NCBI GenBank assembly: GCA_022264855.1
Contig: JABYQU010000004.1
Location: 744,001-808,000, forward strand
Length of the DNA: 64,000 nucleotides
Direction: 5' to 3'
Source of the DNA: Lenzites betulinus
Taxonomy: Eukaryota; Basidiomycota; Agaricomycetes; Polyporales; Polyporaceae
A program made the position numbers and the translations under genes. The notes below the pieces were generated by a model, which worked only from the letters and a program-made list of their open reading frames with translations, was not told where the DNA came from and did not search any database. Numbering within the stretch: the first letter of the stretch is position 1; the number at the start of each line of letters is the position of its first letter. Below, in pieces: positions 45,818 to 58,889 of this stretch.

Positions 45818-47476
45818 ATGAGCGAAGACCTACTGAGGATCGCGGAGACGGCCCCGGAACACTGGAAGTACATCTCGGAAGGCGGATCGACGATCGTCTT
45901 CTCGTACACAGGGCCGCCAGACGCGCGATTTAGCGGGACCGCGCTCCGTCTGCGCAAGGCTCCCGTGTCTGCGCACTCGGACATCTTTGGGGCGCACGAA
46001 GATACCAATGGCAACAGCAACACTCAGACAGCAGCCGAACAAGAGGAGGAAGACGAGCCAGACGACCCAACTGTCATATTCCAACGCGCGGTCATCGAGC
46101 GACTCGTCCCCGCCGCGCACCTCCCGCAGCTGCGCTCCGTACGCGTCGAGCGCGCGTGGCTCGCGCGGCTCGCGGCGGGGACTGAGCTGTTGCGCCCCGC
46201 GGAGAGGCGCGCGAGGGACGCGATCGACACGGGCAGGCGGAAGGCGGTCCTTGCGACGGATTTGGTGGGCGGGGAGGGGTGGGCTGTCGAGATCAAGGTG
46301 TGTCCCGTTTCCCGCTTCCCTTCTCTCTCTCCGCCTCCTACGCTGTGTCCCTCATCGCCTTGCATCCTACACGCCGTCTCCCGCCTCATCCCATCTGCCC
46401 TATACTGACCACTCCCCTCCCTCCAGCCAAAATGGGGCTTCCTCCCCGCCCCGACGCACCTCTCGCCCCGTACCCGCGCCACGAAGACACACACCTGCCG
46501 CTTCTGCATGCACGCGCACCTCAAGCACGCGCACGGCGAGCCCGTCGCGCGCGCGTACTGCCCGCTCGACCTCTTCGCGGGCGCGCGCGCGCCGGAGCGC
46601 GTGCGGGGGGCGCTGTGCGCGCTGTGGGACGCGTGGGTGGGGAGCGGGGGAGGGGTTAATAATTTGAGGGTGTTTATTGGGGGGAGGATGGTGAGGCCGG
46701 GTGGTGAGGTGTGTACTTGGTTTCTTCACCTTCGACGTGTACTTGAATTCGTGTATGCTGGATAGCCCACCGCCCTCGCGACCTCTCTGGAACCGCTCGC
46801 CGCGCTGCTCCTCCCCCCACGCACCCCCACTCCCACTCCCACTTCCACCCCCACTTCCATTTCGGCCCCCACTACAGACTTTGACACGAACACGCTCCGA
46901 GACGCGTTCATCGACACGCTCACCCCCATACTCCTCGCATCGCCCATCCTGCCCACCCTCTCGCGCCTGCAGCGCACGCTCGACGCGCTCGACATCGAGG
47001 GGCTCGCCGCGCTCTGGGCGCGTGTCCATCCGCTGCCGTCCCCGTTGGGCGAGGGCATGCCCGACCCGGACGTCGAGGAGTGGGCGCGCTTTGTCGAGGA
47101 GCACGATGCGCGCACCTCCGCCGCTGCAGGGGGCCAGAGTATGGCGGAACCCCCAGCGACGGAGGAAGAGCTGCGCTACCGCGCACTCGCGCACCTCCTC
47201 GGCGCGTCCTTCAAGGACTGCTCGCTCATGATCCGGCTCCCCCCTTCTTCCTCCGACGCGGCCGCGCAAGAGGAGGTAGAGAAGAAGGCCACAGCGACGG
47301 TGACGGTGATCGACCTGGACGTGAAGGGCGTGGACCGCCTCGCGAAGTGGGCCGCGCTCGACCGCGAGATCGTCGACGCGTACCGCGCCGCGACCGCGGG
47401 GGCAGGGGAGGCGGAGGCGGGGGAGGGGCCGCGACGATGTGTGGACGCGTGGTATGGCGCGGAGCCGCTGCCGTGA
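45818..47476 (+). CDS. IPK1: Inositol-pentakisphosphate 2-kinase
   Basis: Makes phytic acid (InsP6) from InsP5, needed for mRNA export and signalling. The start at 45818 (MSEDLLRIAETAPEHWKYIS) is followed by EGGSTIVFSYTGPPDARFSG, the N-lobe nucleotide-binding stretch, and AVIERLVPAAHLPQL. The hallmark WAVEIK|PKWGFLPAP spans an intron and is followed by KTHTCRFCMHAHLKHAHGE, the zinc-binding Cys/His cluster, and YCPLDLFAGA. After a third exon with a Thr/Pro repeat (about 46825-46865), the C-lobe reads LRYRALAHLLGASFKDCSLM, with the DLDVKG motif in VTVIDLDVKGVDRLAKWA. Stop at 47474. Very GC-rich. Confidence 0.88.
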
Positions 47477-48580
47477 CACGGGCGTGCTGTTCGCCCTAGT
47501 AAGCTTGGGTGCGGCTCTATCATCATGGCTCTAGATCTGTGGTTACGGTTCTGTGGTTCTACGTGCGGCGTAGCACAAGTAACAAGGAGTAGCCGGGGGA
47601 ACTGGCAGCTGTACTAGTATCGCAGCAGCGCAACGCAACGCAAACCTCGCCCAGCTGATCATATATCATACACCACCCGCCGCTGAGTTTGGCGGAATGC
47701 CATAAGATGAGTCAAACAGAGTTACGTCCGAATTATCTTCCACCCGCGCGTGCTGCTGCCGCGCTCCCCACGCGCAGGCTCAAGCGCAAGCTCGGGCTTC
47801 GGCAGCATCTGCGCATTCAAGCTCGCGTTTCTGCTGCATCTGCGCATTAAGCCCGAATCCCGAATTCCAGCTTGCCAAGGTCCGTCCGGTGTCCAGACCT
47901 ATCCATGATAGACCTCGAGACCTCGTGAAACCCTGAGGCCTGAGACCTTGAGTTAACACGAGAACCAAAACACCGCCGCCACCGCCGCCCCTAACAGATG
48001 AAACCGCACATGACAGCCCGCGGCCCCGCACACCAAATACTGAGTAGAGTTCCAAGTCTTAGAGTGTGGGTCACGGTGCACATGTGCGCAGCAAGCAAGA
48101 CGGGGGAGGCTGGAGATCGCGGGCATATACATTTTCGAATAAGATTACGGTACTATGTATCGTTTCCTGGCGGATGGACGGACGGGCAAGTGGGCGGGAC
48201 TCGTTTGTATACACAAAGGGTAAGGGTGAACGGGCGGGAATACGTGGCACGAACGAGCGAGCGAGCGGCGGACGGGAAACGGGACGCGAGCGGGGACGGG
48301 GACGGGGACGAGAACGAGAATGGGAGGGGACGAGAATTGGAAAGGGGACGAGAAAGGGGAAGCGTGCGGGGAGGGGCGGGCGGGCGCGTGTGGAGGAGAG
48401 CGAGCAGAGAGCAACAGTGTCCCCGAGGAATAGCCAAGACCGGGTCGTAGGGTACATTCTATGTGGGTTGTCTAGCACTTGCACCATGCATGTCCGTTCG
48501 TGAGCCAAAGCGAGAGAGTAGGTAGGGAGGGCGGGACGGGACGGGCGGGGCGGGCAGGGAGGGAGAGGGGGCGGCGTCGT
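47477..48580. other. Convergent intergenic IPK1 / SDR with G-rich repeats
   Basis: 1.1 kb. A short direct repeat GCATCTGCGCATT recurs near 47808 and 47838. Between about 48170 and 48575 the plus strand is purine-rich with runs such as GGGGACGGGGACGGGGAC, potentially quadruplex-forming. No gene supported. Confidence 0.5.
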
Positions 48581-50085
48581 TTAGATGATGCAGTACCCGC
48601 CGTCGACGCGGATTTCGGAGCCGGTCATGAAGCGCGACGCGTCGCTCGCGAGGAAGACGATCGCGCCCGCGAGGTCCTCGGGCTCGCCCATCTGCGCGCG
48701 ACGGCGATGAGCTAAAATTCGCGACGCGAAAGCGACTAAATAAACGCACCCGACCCATCGGCGTGAGGGATTCCCATGTTTTCTGCGCAGGCGCCACGGT
48801 ATCAGCAGATGACCCGCGCGCGAAGGGGTGTACGTTACCTTGAGCTCCTGGTCGTGGGCGAGGATGGTGCGCGTGAGCTTGGTGAGCATGTAGCCGGGGC
48901 TGGCGCGCGCAGGGCCAGAATCAGCGACCGGGCGGAAGCGGGCGATGACGTCATCCTACCTGAGGGTGTTGACGCGGACGCCCTTCTTGGCCCACTCGAC
49001 TGCCAGACTGGCCGCCATGTGCTTCACCGCTGCGTCCAGTCCGCCGTCAGCAGACGTCCCGCCCCGAGATCGCAGCGGAAACACGTACCAGCCTTCGCCG
49101 CGTTGTATGGCGTCTGCGGCTGGGGGATGTTTACGATCTGGGTGGGGCATCATCCGTTAGCACCGCACGCTCCAGGGGCGACGCGCCACCCCACGATATT
49201 ACTCACGTTGGCGGACATGCTCCCGACGAGCGTGATGCTGCCTCCGCCCTGCGGGATCATGTTGCGCGCGGCTTCGCGCGCGGTGAAGAACGCGCCGTGG
49301 ACGTTGATGTCATACAGACGCTTTATCCGGTCGAAGGGGTAGCTGCACGGTCCCGTCAGACACGCCGCGGCGCGATCGCGCGGCTGAAACACCACTCACT
49401 CAAAAGCGGAGTAGTTCTCGACAATTCCTGTGGGGACGCGCAGAGCGGAGTGAGCACGCAGCCGCGGAGGCGCGGTGGGGCGTGGGGCGGTGACGCACCA
49501 GCAGAGGCGACGACGGAGTCGACGCGGCCGTAGGTGTCCATGACGCGGCGGAAGGCCTGCTGGACGGAGAGCTCGGAGGAGACGTCGCAGCCGACGCCGA
49601 TGACGCGGTAGTCGCCCGGGACCATCTCACTGTCAACTTCACACCTTATCAGCAACGCGGCGCGCGGGGCGGGCGGGGGCGGGGTCCGCACCGCATGCGG
49701 CCTTGACGAGCTCCTCGGCGGCGTGCTGCGCCTCGTCCTCCTTGAGGTCGACGATCGCGAGCGAGGTGCAGCCGGACTGGATGAACGCGCGGCAGAACTC
49801 GTTGCCGAGCCCGCGGGCGGCGCCGGTGACGAGCGCGACCTGGCACAGGGGGGTAAGCGGGTGCGTGCAGAAGTGGGGTGGGGCGCGGGGCGGGGCGCGT
49901 ACCTTGTTGGCCATGGAGAAGTCGGGGAGGGTCTTGACGACGCGGGCCTTGGCCGCTACGTCGCTGAGGTTGCTGGCGGGGGCGACATCGCTGTTGAAGC
50001 GTGCATGCACAAGAGCGCGTGGTGGGGCGCGGACGAGGGCGCGGGAAGCTGAGGGCAGCGTGCGGGCGAGCAGCGAGGGGGCCAT
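48581..50085 (-). CDS. Short-chain dehydrogenase/reductase with mitochondrial-type presequence
   Basis: Classical SDR, closest in style to fungal sugar-alcohol/sorbose-reductase-like enzymes (Sou1/Sou2, arabinitol dehydrogenase). The start at 50085 gives an Arg/Ala/Ser presequence (MAPSLLARTLPSASRALVRA). Signatures: VALVTGAARGLGNEFCRAFI (TGxxxGxG), IVDLKEDEA after strand 2, VIGVGCDVSSELSVQQAF, YDINVHGAFFTAREAARNMI, GGSITLVGSMSANV, the catalytic QTPYNAAK (YxxxK), KHMAASLAVEWAKKGVRVNT and GEPEDLAGAIVFLASDASRF, ending IRVDGGYCII. The Asp at the end of strand 2 favours NAD(H), which is inference. About eight short introns. Two ATTGG (inverse CCAAT) boxes lie at 50245-50249 and 50268-50272. Confidence 0.85.
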
Positions 50086-51611
50086 GGGTGGGGACGGCGG
50101 CGGGGGCGACGGGGGGAGGACGTGGGGGGTGGTGGGAGAGAGCAAGGGGGGATGGGCGAATTTATTGGCGGTGGGGGGAGGTAGGCTCTGAGCCAGTCTG
50201 GGTCTGCGCGCGCTCTGCAGCGACGGCCTCGACGGCGCGCGCCCATTGGCTGCGTCCCCACACCTCCATTGGTTCCGCACCCCGGTCCGACCTCCGTGCG
50301 GGGCATCACCGGCCCCACCCAGACTTCCCCAGGCTCGATGCCAGTCGACCACCGTCCCTTCGACATCCGACGCGCCGAGTCGCTGCCACCGCCCGACGGC
50401 CACCGCACAGCGCGCGACTAGCACCCTTTATCCTGCTACATCTTCTTCCCCGAGGTACGCCCCAGGCACCCCTGCTCCCCGTGCTGCGCGAACTGTTCGC
50501 CCTCGCCTGCTCCGCGGGAACACTGTTCTCCGCACGCGCCCATTATCCATTATGCATACATACACCCGGCACCTCCCGCGGGCCCAGACAGCGCGCTTCG
50601 CGGCGTGCGGCTCATTATTATGTACAGCCTGTTCGCGCGCCACCGCCGATGGCATATACGTATATGTAATTCCCCGTGCCGTACGTACGACACACAATCC
50701 GCACAGACACACAGACGTATGAAGATCATTGACATTATGGACGAGACGGGAAACGTGGACTGGGGCGAGAAAGTAGGAGGGGTCATATTGCGTGGGGTAT
50801 CCGTACGAACGCGAGAGGGAGAGAGAGAGACGGGGCGTGCCATGCGCGGCCGCAGAGGGCCGGGGCCGGGGCCGAGCAACTAGCTGTAGACTATCGGGAC
50901 ACGAGCAACGATGTGGGATATGAAACGGAACGGAACTGAATGTGGACGCGAAGGCGAGGGCGAGGGCGAACGGGGCGAGGGCGCAGGCACGACGGAAGCG
51001 GACGCGGAATAGGAATAGGAATAGGAACATCTCTAAAGTATAGCGCCAAAACGCAAAAAAACACAGACACGCGCGCGGTGCGGTGCGGTGCGGCGATCAC
51101 GAATCAAACACGCACACAACAGCACCAGCACCGGTCGGAGACGGAGGAAATACGCCCCGGCCGCGCGCCGGGGCGTCCTCTCCGCCAGGGAGCGCAGAAC
51201 GGGAGGGAGGGGTGGCAAGCCGGGAGCCGGAAAGAGCGCGGAGAAGGCGGGGGTGGCACAGAGAATGCGGGGAGATCATGTGGGGCGTGGGTGAGACGTG
51301 GGGCAGAGACAGACGCAGAGGCCGCGCGGCGGCGACAGCGACGAGAGGCGAGAGGCGGTCCATGGCAGGGTGGGAAGGGAGCGGCCGGAAGAGGCGACGG
51401 GACGACGGGGCTGGGAAGAAGTCGGGTAGGCGGGTGGGTGCAGCGCGCTGCGCAGGCAGGGATTCCGAATGCGGGGAAGGGCCGGACATCGATGCGAGTC
51501 GCGACGCGACCCGATCTGGCAGCGGCCCTTGCGAAACGGGACTGGCGAAACGGGCGACGGCAGCGACGAATACGGCGGCGAAGGGGGCCAAGACACCGGC
51601 GAGCGCGCCGC
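50086..51611. other. Intergenic SDR / kinesin with short GC-rich repeats
   Basis: 1.5 kb. Holds the SDR promoter (inverse CCAAT boxes at 50245 and 50268) and the kinesin 3' flank. Simple repeats: GGCGAG units around 50953-50985, AGGAAT x3 near 51009-51028 and GTGCG units near 51077-51093. No gene seen. Confidence 0.5.
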
Positions 51612-54600
51612 TCACAGGCACGCGAACTTGGACTTGCGCCGCTGCAGCTCCTCCATCCTGCTGTCGAGCTGCGCGCGCGCGCGCTCCTTCGCCCGCCGCT
51701 CCTCGTCCAGCCGGCTCTCGAGCGACTGCTTCTCCTCCACGATCGAGCGCCGCACGTTCACCACCTCCACCTTCGCGTCCGCCAGCTCCTGCCGCAGGTT
51801 CACCAGCTGCACGTTCAGGTTGTCGCGCTCGCGCGCGAGCTCCGTCGCCTGCATCCGCGCCTTGCGCACTGTGTGCGGTGTGTGCGAAAAAAGCAAGAAG
51901 AGACGCACGGCTGTCAGCACGCGGCACGTAACGTACACGAAACAGATGCGGCTTACGGTTCTTCTCCGAGTCGCCAAGCGACGCCTCGAGCGTCGCGACG
52001 ATGTCCATGTGCGCCTGCAGGTCGCTCTCGCAGTGCGTCAGCTGCTTGTTCAGCGTCTTGATCATCGCCTCCTGCTCGTCCAGCTGCTTCGCCTGCTGCT
52101 GCAGCTGCGCCGCCGTCTTCACGTCCGGCCCTGCCCCTGCTGACAGCGGAGACGGCAGCGACGGCAAAGGCGGCAGCCCGTTCGCGAGCGAGTGCGCGAC
52201 GGACGTCGCGGGCGTCGACGGCGACTCCGAGTCCACGCTCACGCTCCGCGAGCTCACGCCCGCGCTCGACGCGCTCGGCGTGCTCTCGTGCTGCACCCCG
52301 CGCGGCGCGGGCGGGATCGGCACCGTCGGCGGCGGCGTCGGCGGCGGCAGCTTGTTCGGCGACATGCCCGTCGCGCGCGTGTACGACACCCCGCGGTCGA
52401 CCGGCGGGCGGATGCTCGGCGTCGGGCTGTTCAGCTGGCTCTGGCTCTGCGCCTGCAGGTCGCGCAGGAGCGCGTCCTGCCGGTGCTTCTCCGCGGTGAG
52501 GGTGTCGAGCTCGTCCTTGGTGCGCTGCAGGTTCTCCTGCATGTCTGCGATGACGGAGCGGTGGTGCTCGAGCTCGTCGACGAGCGACTGCCGCTTGGAC
52601 GCCTCCTTCGCGAGCGCGGACGTCTCCTCGCGCGTGCGCTGCAGCTCCGCGCGCAGCTGCGCGACCTCCGCCGCGAACGCCTCGCGCTCGTTGTGCACCG
52701 TCGAGAGCTCCTCGTGCAGGCTCTCGATGATCTGCGCCTTCTCCTGCAGCGCGCTCTCGTGCGAGCGCCGCAGCTCCTCGCGCGTGTGCGCCCACTCGTC
52801 GGACGCGGCCTTGTGCGAGTCGAGCTCGTCCAGAAGCAGGTTGCGTTCCTTGGACGCCCGCTCGAGCTCCTCGGCGTGCTTCTTCCGGAGGTCCTCTAGA
52901 AGCAGGTTGTGGTTCTTTTGCAAAGTCGCACGCTCCTCGGAGTGTGTCCTCTCGACGTCGGCGAGCGTGGCCTTCAGCTGCGCCTTCTCCGACGCGAGAA
53001 GCTGCTCGGTCTGCGAATGCGACGCCTCGAGCTCCGAGCGGTGCTGCTCCTCAGTCGCGACGAGGGCGGCCTGGAGTTCCGCGATGGCGCCCTGGTGCTC
53101 GGCCTTCAAGCGGGTGACTGCTTCGGTGTGCTCCTTGATGAGCGCCGATCGCTCTTCTTGCAGGCCGCTTTCCGACGAAGACAGCGTGGATTGGTGCGCC
53201 TCGACAAGCCGTTGGAGTTCCTCCGCATGCGCGCGCTCGGCGTCGGCGAGAGCCGCCGCGTGCTGTGCCTTGATAGTCTCCACAGCGCCTTCATGCTCCG
53301 TCCGCAGGTTCGCCTCGGAAGCAGTGCGGTCGGCCTTGCTTGCCTCCAGCGCGGCCGTAAGAAGCGCAATCTCCTTGGCGGACTCCTCCTGGAACTTCGC
53401 GAGGGTCGTGGCATGCTCCGCCGCGAGAGCCTCAAGCGCAGCCTGGTGTGCCTTGTCCTTTTCGGAGAGGACGCGGGCGTGTTCGGTCTCCAGACGCTCG
53501 ACCTGGTCGCTCAGCTCAGCCTCCTTCGCGTTGAGCGCGGCAGAGTGGTCCGACTTGAGGCGCTGCAAGGACTCGCGGTGCTGCTCGAGGCGCGTAGTCA
53601 GGACCTGGGCGTGCTCGTCCTTGAGCTTCTGCAGGTCCTCCGCGAACTGCTGCTCCTTGTGCTTGGCGGCGCTCGCGTGTGCCTCCTGGAGCTCCGTCAG
53701 TGCGACATCGCGGGCGGACTGCGACTCGGAGAGGGACCCCTCGCGTGCGATCTCCGCCATGCGGAGCTCCCGCGCATGCTCGTCCTTGAGGCGCTCCATC
53801 GCGACCGTGGCTTCGGCCGCCTGCTTCTCGAGGGTCAGAGCATGGTCGCTGCGCAGCTTCGTGAGGCCGTTGTAGTACTCCTCTTCGGTGTGCAAGAGGA
53901 CCGCGGCATGCTGCTCCTCGAGTTTCTTAATCGTGTCCTGGTGCTCGGAGACCGCCTTCGTGAGTGCTTCGGCGTGTTCGGCCTGGGCTTTCTCGAGAGC
54001 GGCAGTCGACTCCTTGAGGCGACGCTCGAATTCCTCTTGTTCACTGGAAAGGAGACTTGAGAGGGTAGCAGCATGTCCAGCCTTCAGAGCGTCAAGCGCC
54101 GCTTCATGATCGGAAGACAGCTTGGAGACCTCGGCTTTATGGTCCGCGTGAGCGGCCTCAAGGGCACTGCTCGCCTCGGCCACGCGCTGGCGCATCTCCT
54201 CTTCCAGCTTCTCGACTGCCTCTTTGTGTTCGCGGTGAGCAGCTTCCAGCGCCGCGGAAGACTCGGTGACCTGAGCGCGTAACTCTCCGGCGGAACCTTC
54301 GTGCTCCAGCTTGAGCTGTGCGACAAGTGCGTCCAGCTCTGCTCCCTTGACCTGCAGAGCTCCCTCGTGAGCGGACTTCAGCTGCTGAATCTCGGAAGCA
54401 TGCGCCTCTTCCGCCTGTTGCAACGAGGCCACAAGATCGGCCTCGCGCTGCTTGAGGGCGTCCAACGTCGACTGGAGTTCGGTCTGGTGCTGTTGCGCCT
54501 CCTCGAGAGACTTGGTAAGAGACGCCTCCCGCGCTTGGAAATCTTCAAGCTTCTGGAGGTCCTCTGCGTGGTTCGCCAAATCTTCCTCGTGCTTCTTCCG

Positions 54601-57600
54601 AAGCGCCTCGAGCTCCATGCTCATGTTCAGCGTCTTGCGGGATATGAGCGTCACGGCGGGAGGGGTGATATTTTAAGCTGCTACGCACCTGATCTCGAGA
54701 AAGCACTTGGAGGTCCTCGTGCTGCTTGCGGACTTGAGTGAGCTGACCAGTCAGGTCGTCTACAACTTCCTTGTGGTGCGACTCTTTCTGTGCCATGGAA
54801 CTGGAGATCCGTAGTTCAACATCATGATATTTAAAACTTGAAACATGTACCCACCGCATGAGCTCGTTGAGTCTGACCAGCGACTCGTCGACATCGGACA
54901 CGGTGTACTGGTTCGCATAATGCAAGTCAAGGCTCTTCCGGATCTCGGTGAAATGGTTGATCGTCTTGGGGGAAAGGTGCATGTAGTCATCGCCGTTGCT
55001 CAGCTCGGGAGAGCGCTGGAGCTCGGCGGCCAGGCTCGACGGGTTGCCGTTCGGCTTGTCCTTTTCTTTCAGCGAAGCCTCTAGAACAGAAATCTCGGTC
55101 TCGCGCTCCTTCAGCACATCCTGGAGGCGCATGATCTCCTCCTCCAAGCTGGCTACGGAACGCTCAGTGGGTGACACGGTGACGGACGGGAGCGATATCG
55201 AGAGGTTCGGTCGTGAATGCCCTGGTGAGGAAATGGAGCTACTTGTCCCGTGACTGGACGTAGAGGCTTTGCGCGATCTGGCCGAGGATAGCTCCTGCGA
55301 GAGCGATACAGATTGTGATAACGATCTGACTGCCGTGTTATTAGAAAGTACGTTCATGCACAAAGTGATCACCAACCTGGAATGCAACGACTCCGCCGAC
55401 GCGGCGTTGCGGTAAAACAGGCGCCTGCCCGTGCCATTTGGCGAAGACTCTGAACCGTCCCTTGTCCGGTGCATCCTGCGTTTGGGAGAGAGCTCAACGA
55501 GAGACTCTGCCGGAGTGACGGGGGCGTTGACCTTCGCCTCTTGCAGCTGGGCAGCAAGGTCGGCGATCTCGCGCAAGGCGTCCCGGTACTTGGCCGTGAC
55601 GTTAGAGAGATCGGCGAGGGTGGCTGTATGCGTCTGCTGGAGCGCGATGAGCTGGCTCTCAGCGGACCCGTCGGTCTCGTGGATTGAGGAGACCTCTGAG
55701 TTGGCGCCGTTGGTCGACGTGCCGTTGAGCTTGACGGGAATGGCGAGCTCTTGCTTCGCCTTCTCGACCTCGATCGCCAACTCGCCCAGCCGCTCACGTT
55801 CCTCGTTCGCGGCTTGCCTCTTCGCCTCCCACTCCTGCATCTTCTGCGCTAGCTCCCGCACCTTGGCCTCGCGCTCCTCCAGATCCGACCGCCAGCTCTC
55901 GCCGTCGCGCTTGAGGCTCTCGTAATTTGACTCGAGGGACTCGATCTGCTTTCTCCGCCTCTCGCACTCGTGCTCGAGTTCTTCGACAGTCCCGCGCAAC
56001 GCAAGCACGGACTCATCTGCCTTGGCGAGACGCGTCTCGATCTCCGTGATGTATGCCGACGAATGAGACTCTGTGTCCTTGAAGCGCGCGAGCTCGCGTT
56101 TGAGGTCGGTTATGGAACCGCTAGACGAGATTTGCGTCTCGTCGTACTGCCGAACCTTCTCTTCGAGGTCATGGACGTAGGCCTGTGCGGATCACATCGT
56201 GAGTATGATCCTGCTGGGTAACTCAGCGGGATTCCGTACCTCCGTGGATGCTTCACGTTCAGCGAGCTTCGCGACACGGGCCTTCAACTCCTCCACATAC
56301 ATCTCCGTGGTCGTGTGACGCTCCATGAGGGCGCTGAACTCGTTCTCCTTCTCTTCGTACAGGTCGTTCGTATGCCTCAGAGCGGCGCGGTTGAGCTTGA
56401 GCTCGGCCTCCATCGCGTTGATCGTCTTCTCGTACTCCTCGATGACCGGCCCGACGATCTCCTCGTACTTCGCAGTACCGCCCAGGCGACCACCCGAGCT
56501 GCGCTGCTTCTCTGCAAGTTCGTTGCGCAAACGAGTGAGTTCCTCTGTGCGCTCGACGTACTTCTCCCGCAGGTCCTCGTAGTTGTTCTGCAAGTCCGTG
56601 ATCTGCGCGAGGACCCTCTTCGGCGCGACGTCCGCCTCAGAAGAGCCAGCAGCAGGAGACGACAATGCCGCTCCGCCACCCTCCTTGATGCCCTTCAGCT
56701 CCTTGCGCAAGCGAGTGACCATGCCCTGCAACCACTCGACGTCGTCCCAGCCTTCCTCCTTCTCGTTGACGACGGCGCGGTTCTTGATGTTCCGCGCACG
56801 GTTGGCGTACTTCAAGGTGTTGACCGTCTCGTTGGCGTTCCACTCTGCGGGACTGACACAGGCAATCATGAGCGTATGCGCGTTACCTCCCAGAGAATCT
56901 TGGAGTAGACGAGTGAGTTTGGAGTCGCGGTAGGGAACATATGACGCCGTATGAGACTTCGCCCGTGCGGGATCGCCGAGGGCGGAGATGACGTTGCCCA
57001 ACGCTAGAAGGCCGCTGTTGATGGAGATACCCTCCTTGATACGTTCTCCGGCGGCAGCCGTGCGCTTCAACTGGAAGGCGATCAGAAGAAAGCACTAGGC
57101 CAGCTCGGAGGAACCTGCTTACCCGCTCGGAACCAGCGAGATCGACGAAGTGGAACTTCGATACCACGGTAACCCATTCCCCGCCAGAGGAATCACCCGT
57201 ATCCTTGGAAGCGGAATTCCGGGCCATATCCGGAGACAAGAACCCCAGAGAACTAGCAGGTCGTCCGCCACGTGCGATTGCAGACTGGAAACTAGGGGTC
57301 GAGGGACGGCCGAACGTGGGTGACGAAACCCTGCTATTGCCTCCGGCAGGACCGACCACAGAGCCCGGCCGAGCAATCCGTGAGGGCGACCTTCCCCCAG
57401 GAGGAAGGGGAGACGATGAGCGAGGAGGAGGCCCGCTTCCAGTGTACTTCTTCTGCGTCAGGGTCAACGAGAAGATTGCATGTGAGCGGGATGACTGGGC
57501 GTTCATGTCCGTCTCATTCGTGCGCCGGATCGACGTGCCTTGACGAATCAAGCTGGACAGAGAACATACATCAGGATCATTCACAAGATACGGTCATACC

Positions 57601-58381
57601 GGACTTGAGGCATTGACATCGCAAGCGTGTTGCTGGAGGAAGACAGGGGGCTCACCTCATGACCTCGTTCGCTGACTTCACGTTGACCTCGCGGAGTCCC
57701 TCCCAAATAATGTGTCCCTGCTTGTCCTCCCTGATCTGCACCTCCCGCTGGCCACCGGTATCGGATAATAGGTCGATTAAGTCTTCATTATAGATTTCAA
57801 TATACGAGCCCTTGATGCTGTAACTCCATGTCGCGCCACGTTCTTCCCTCATCTCTCTGCAGCGAGCGAAGATGGTGGAAACCGCTCGGGGGATGATGCC
57901 CATACCGTTGTTGGGGTCCGAGGGGTCCGCGTCCAGTTCCATACCGGTCATAGTGAACGTCTTCCCACTGCTGGTCTGACCGTACGCCAGGACGGTGCAG
58001 TTGAAGCCCTCTACGAAGCGGGAGATAAGGGGCTGGGCTGTGGAAACGAACATTTCATACTGCGTGGTTGAAGGAGGGTGGACCTGGTCGAAGGTGAACA
58101 TCTGCTTTTTGACGTTATTGGCAGAGGCGGCGGGTGCGGCAGGTGCACCGGGGCCAGAGGAAGGAGTGGCATCCACGCTGACGGTGGTATTCGAGACGGC
58201 AGAGATTACATTACGCTGAAAGCGAGATGGAATGGAAGTAAGGTCTTGAGAGGTCGTTGGGCGGATACGGAGGGCTGCAATGGAATATGAATCGCCTGCT
58301 GGGGGCCGTGTGGCGGCTCGACGGGCACTCACCGACTTGCACCGAGGTGGAGGCCGCGTTCGACGGCTGCGGCGGCGCCAT
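51612..58381 (-). CDS. Kinesin-4 family motor with very long coiled-coil tail
   Basis: Microtubule motor, chromokinesin/KIF4-KIF21 type by its motor signatures, roughly 2,000 residues against about 1,230 for animal KIF4. The start at 58381 ([16 protein letters not shown]) is spliced to [20 protein letters not shown]. The P-loop is in [16 protein letters not shown]. Then come [17 protein letters not shown], switch [16 protein letters not shown], switch [45 protein letters not shown] and [14 protein letters not shown], the kinesin-4 neck text. An insert of about 85 residues rich in Ser/Pro/Gly (57.25-57.48 kb) lies between switch I and switch II. The tail, from about 56.7 kb, is continuous heptad coiled coil with many HA/EH phrases, ending [10 protein letters not shown]. 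One exon is about 2.7 kb; other exons are short. Confidence 0.9.
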
Positions 58382-58889
58382 GGTGGGGGGTCGTGCGGGG
58401 CGACGAGAGCGCAAGGCCTCGACGACGTCCGGAATGTCAAGGAGAAGGGAAAACAACGAACGGGAGCGGGAGTACCCCAGCTTGGGTTTGTCACTAGGCC
58501 GTCGCTTACCTGACCAATCACAGAATTGATGGCATTACCCTCCCATCTAACCCCGGGCTTTCCCACGCTTATCTCCCCTTAACCCAGTCGCTGTCGAATA
58601 CCAATTTCACATATCCGAGTCCTCTTTGTGAGACCTCGACCACAACCTGGATCGCCGCCGCCGTCCTTCGGACCCGCCACCCGACGCACTCGTCGGTAAG
58701 TGCCCCGCCAGACAGTCCTTTGTCCCTGCGCACACATTTCGGGGGCTCGGGGGCCGTCCGCAGCGCCATCGTGATGGAATGCCGACACGATTTGGCACAG
58801 CTACACCGCCAGACAGGTGACTGCGGAAATCTAGAGGTCTTTGCGAGGTAGTGGCAAGCCAGAGGTAGAAGTACAGGAGTACGAGAAGT

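Noticed and set aside
52001..53875. Long plus-strand open frame (over 600 codons) rich in Ser and Cys
   Set aside because: It lies exactly antisense to the kinesin coiled-coil exon; its composition is the mirror of Glu/Ala/Leu-rich GC codons, and it has no domain.
52909..54060. Another long plus-strand frame rich in Leu/Arg
   Set aside because: Also antisense to the same coiled-coil exon; a composition shadow.
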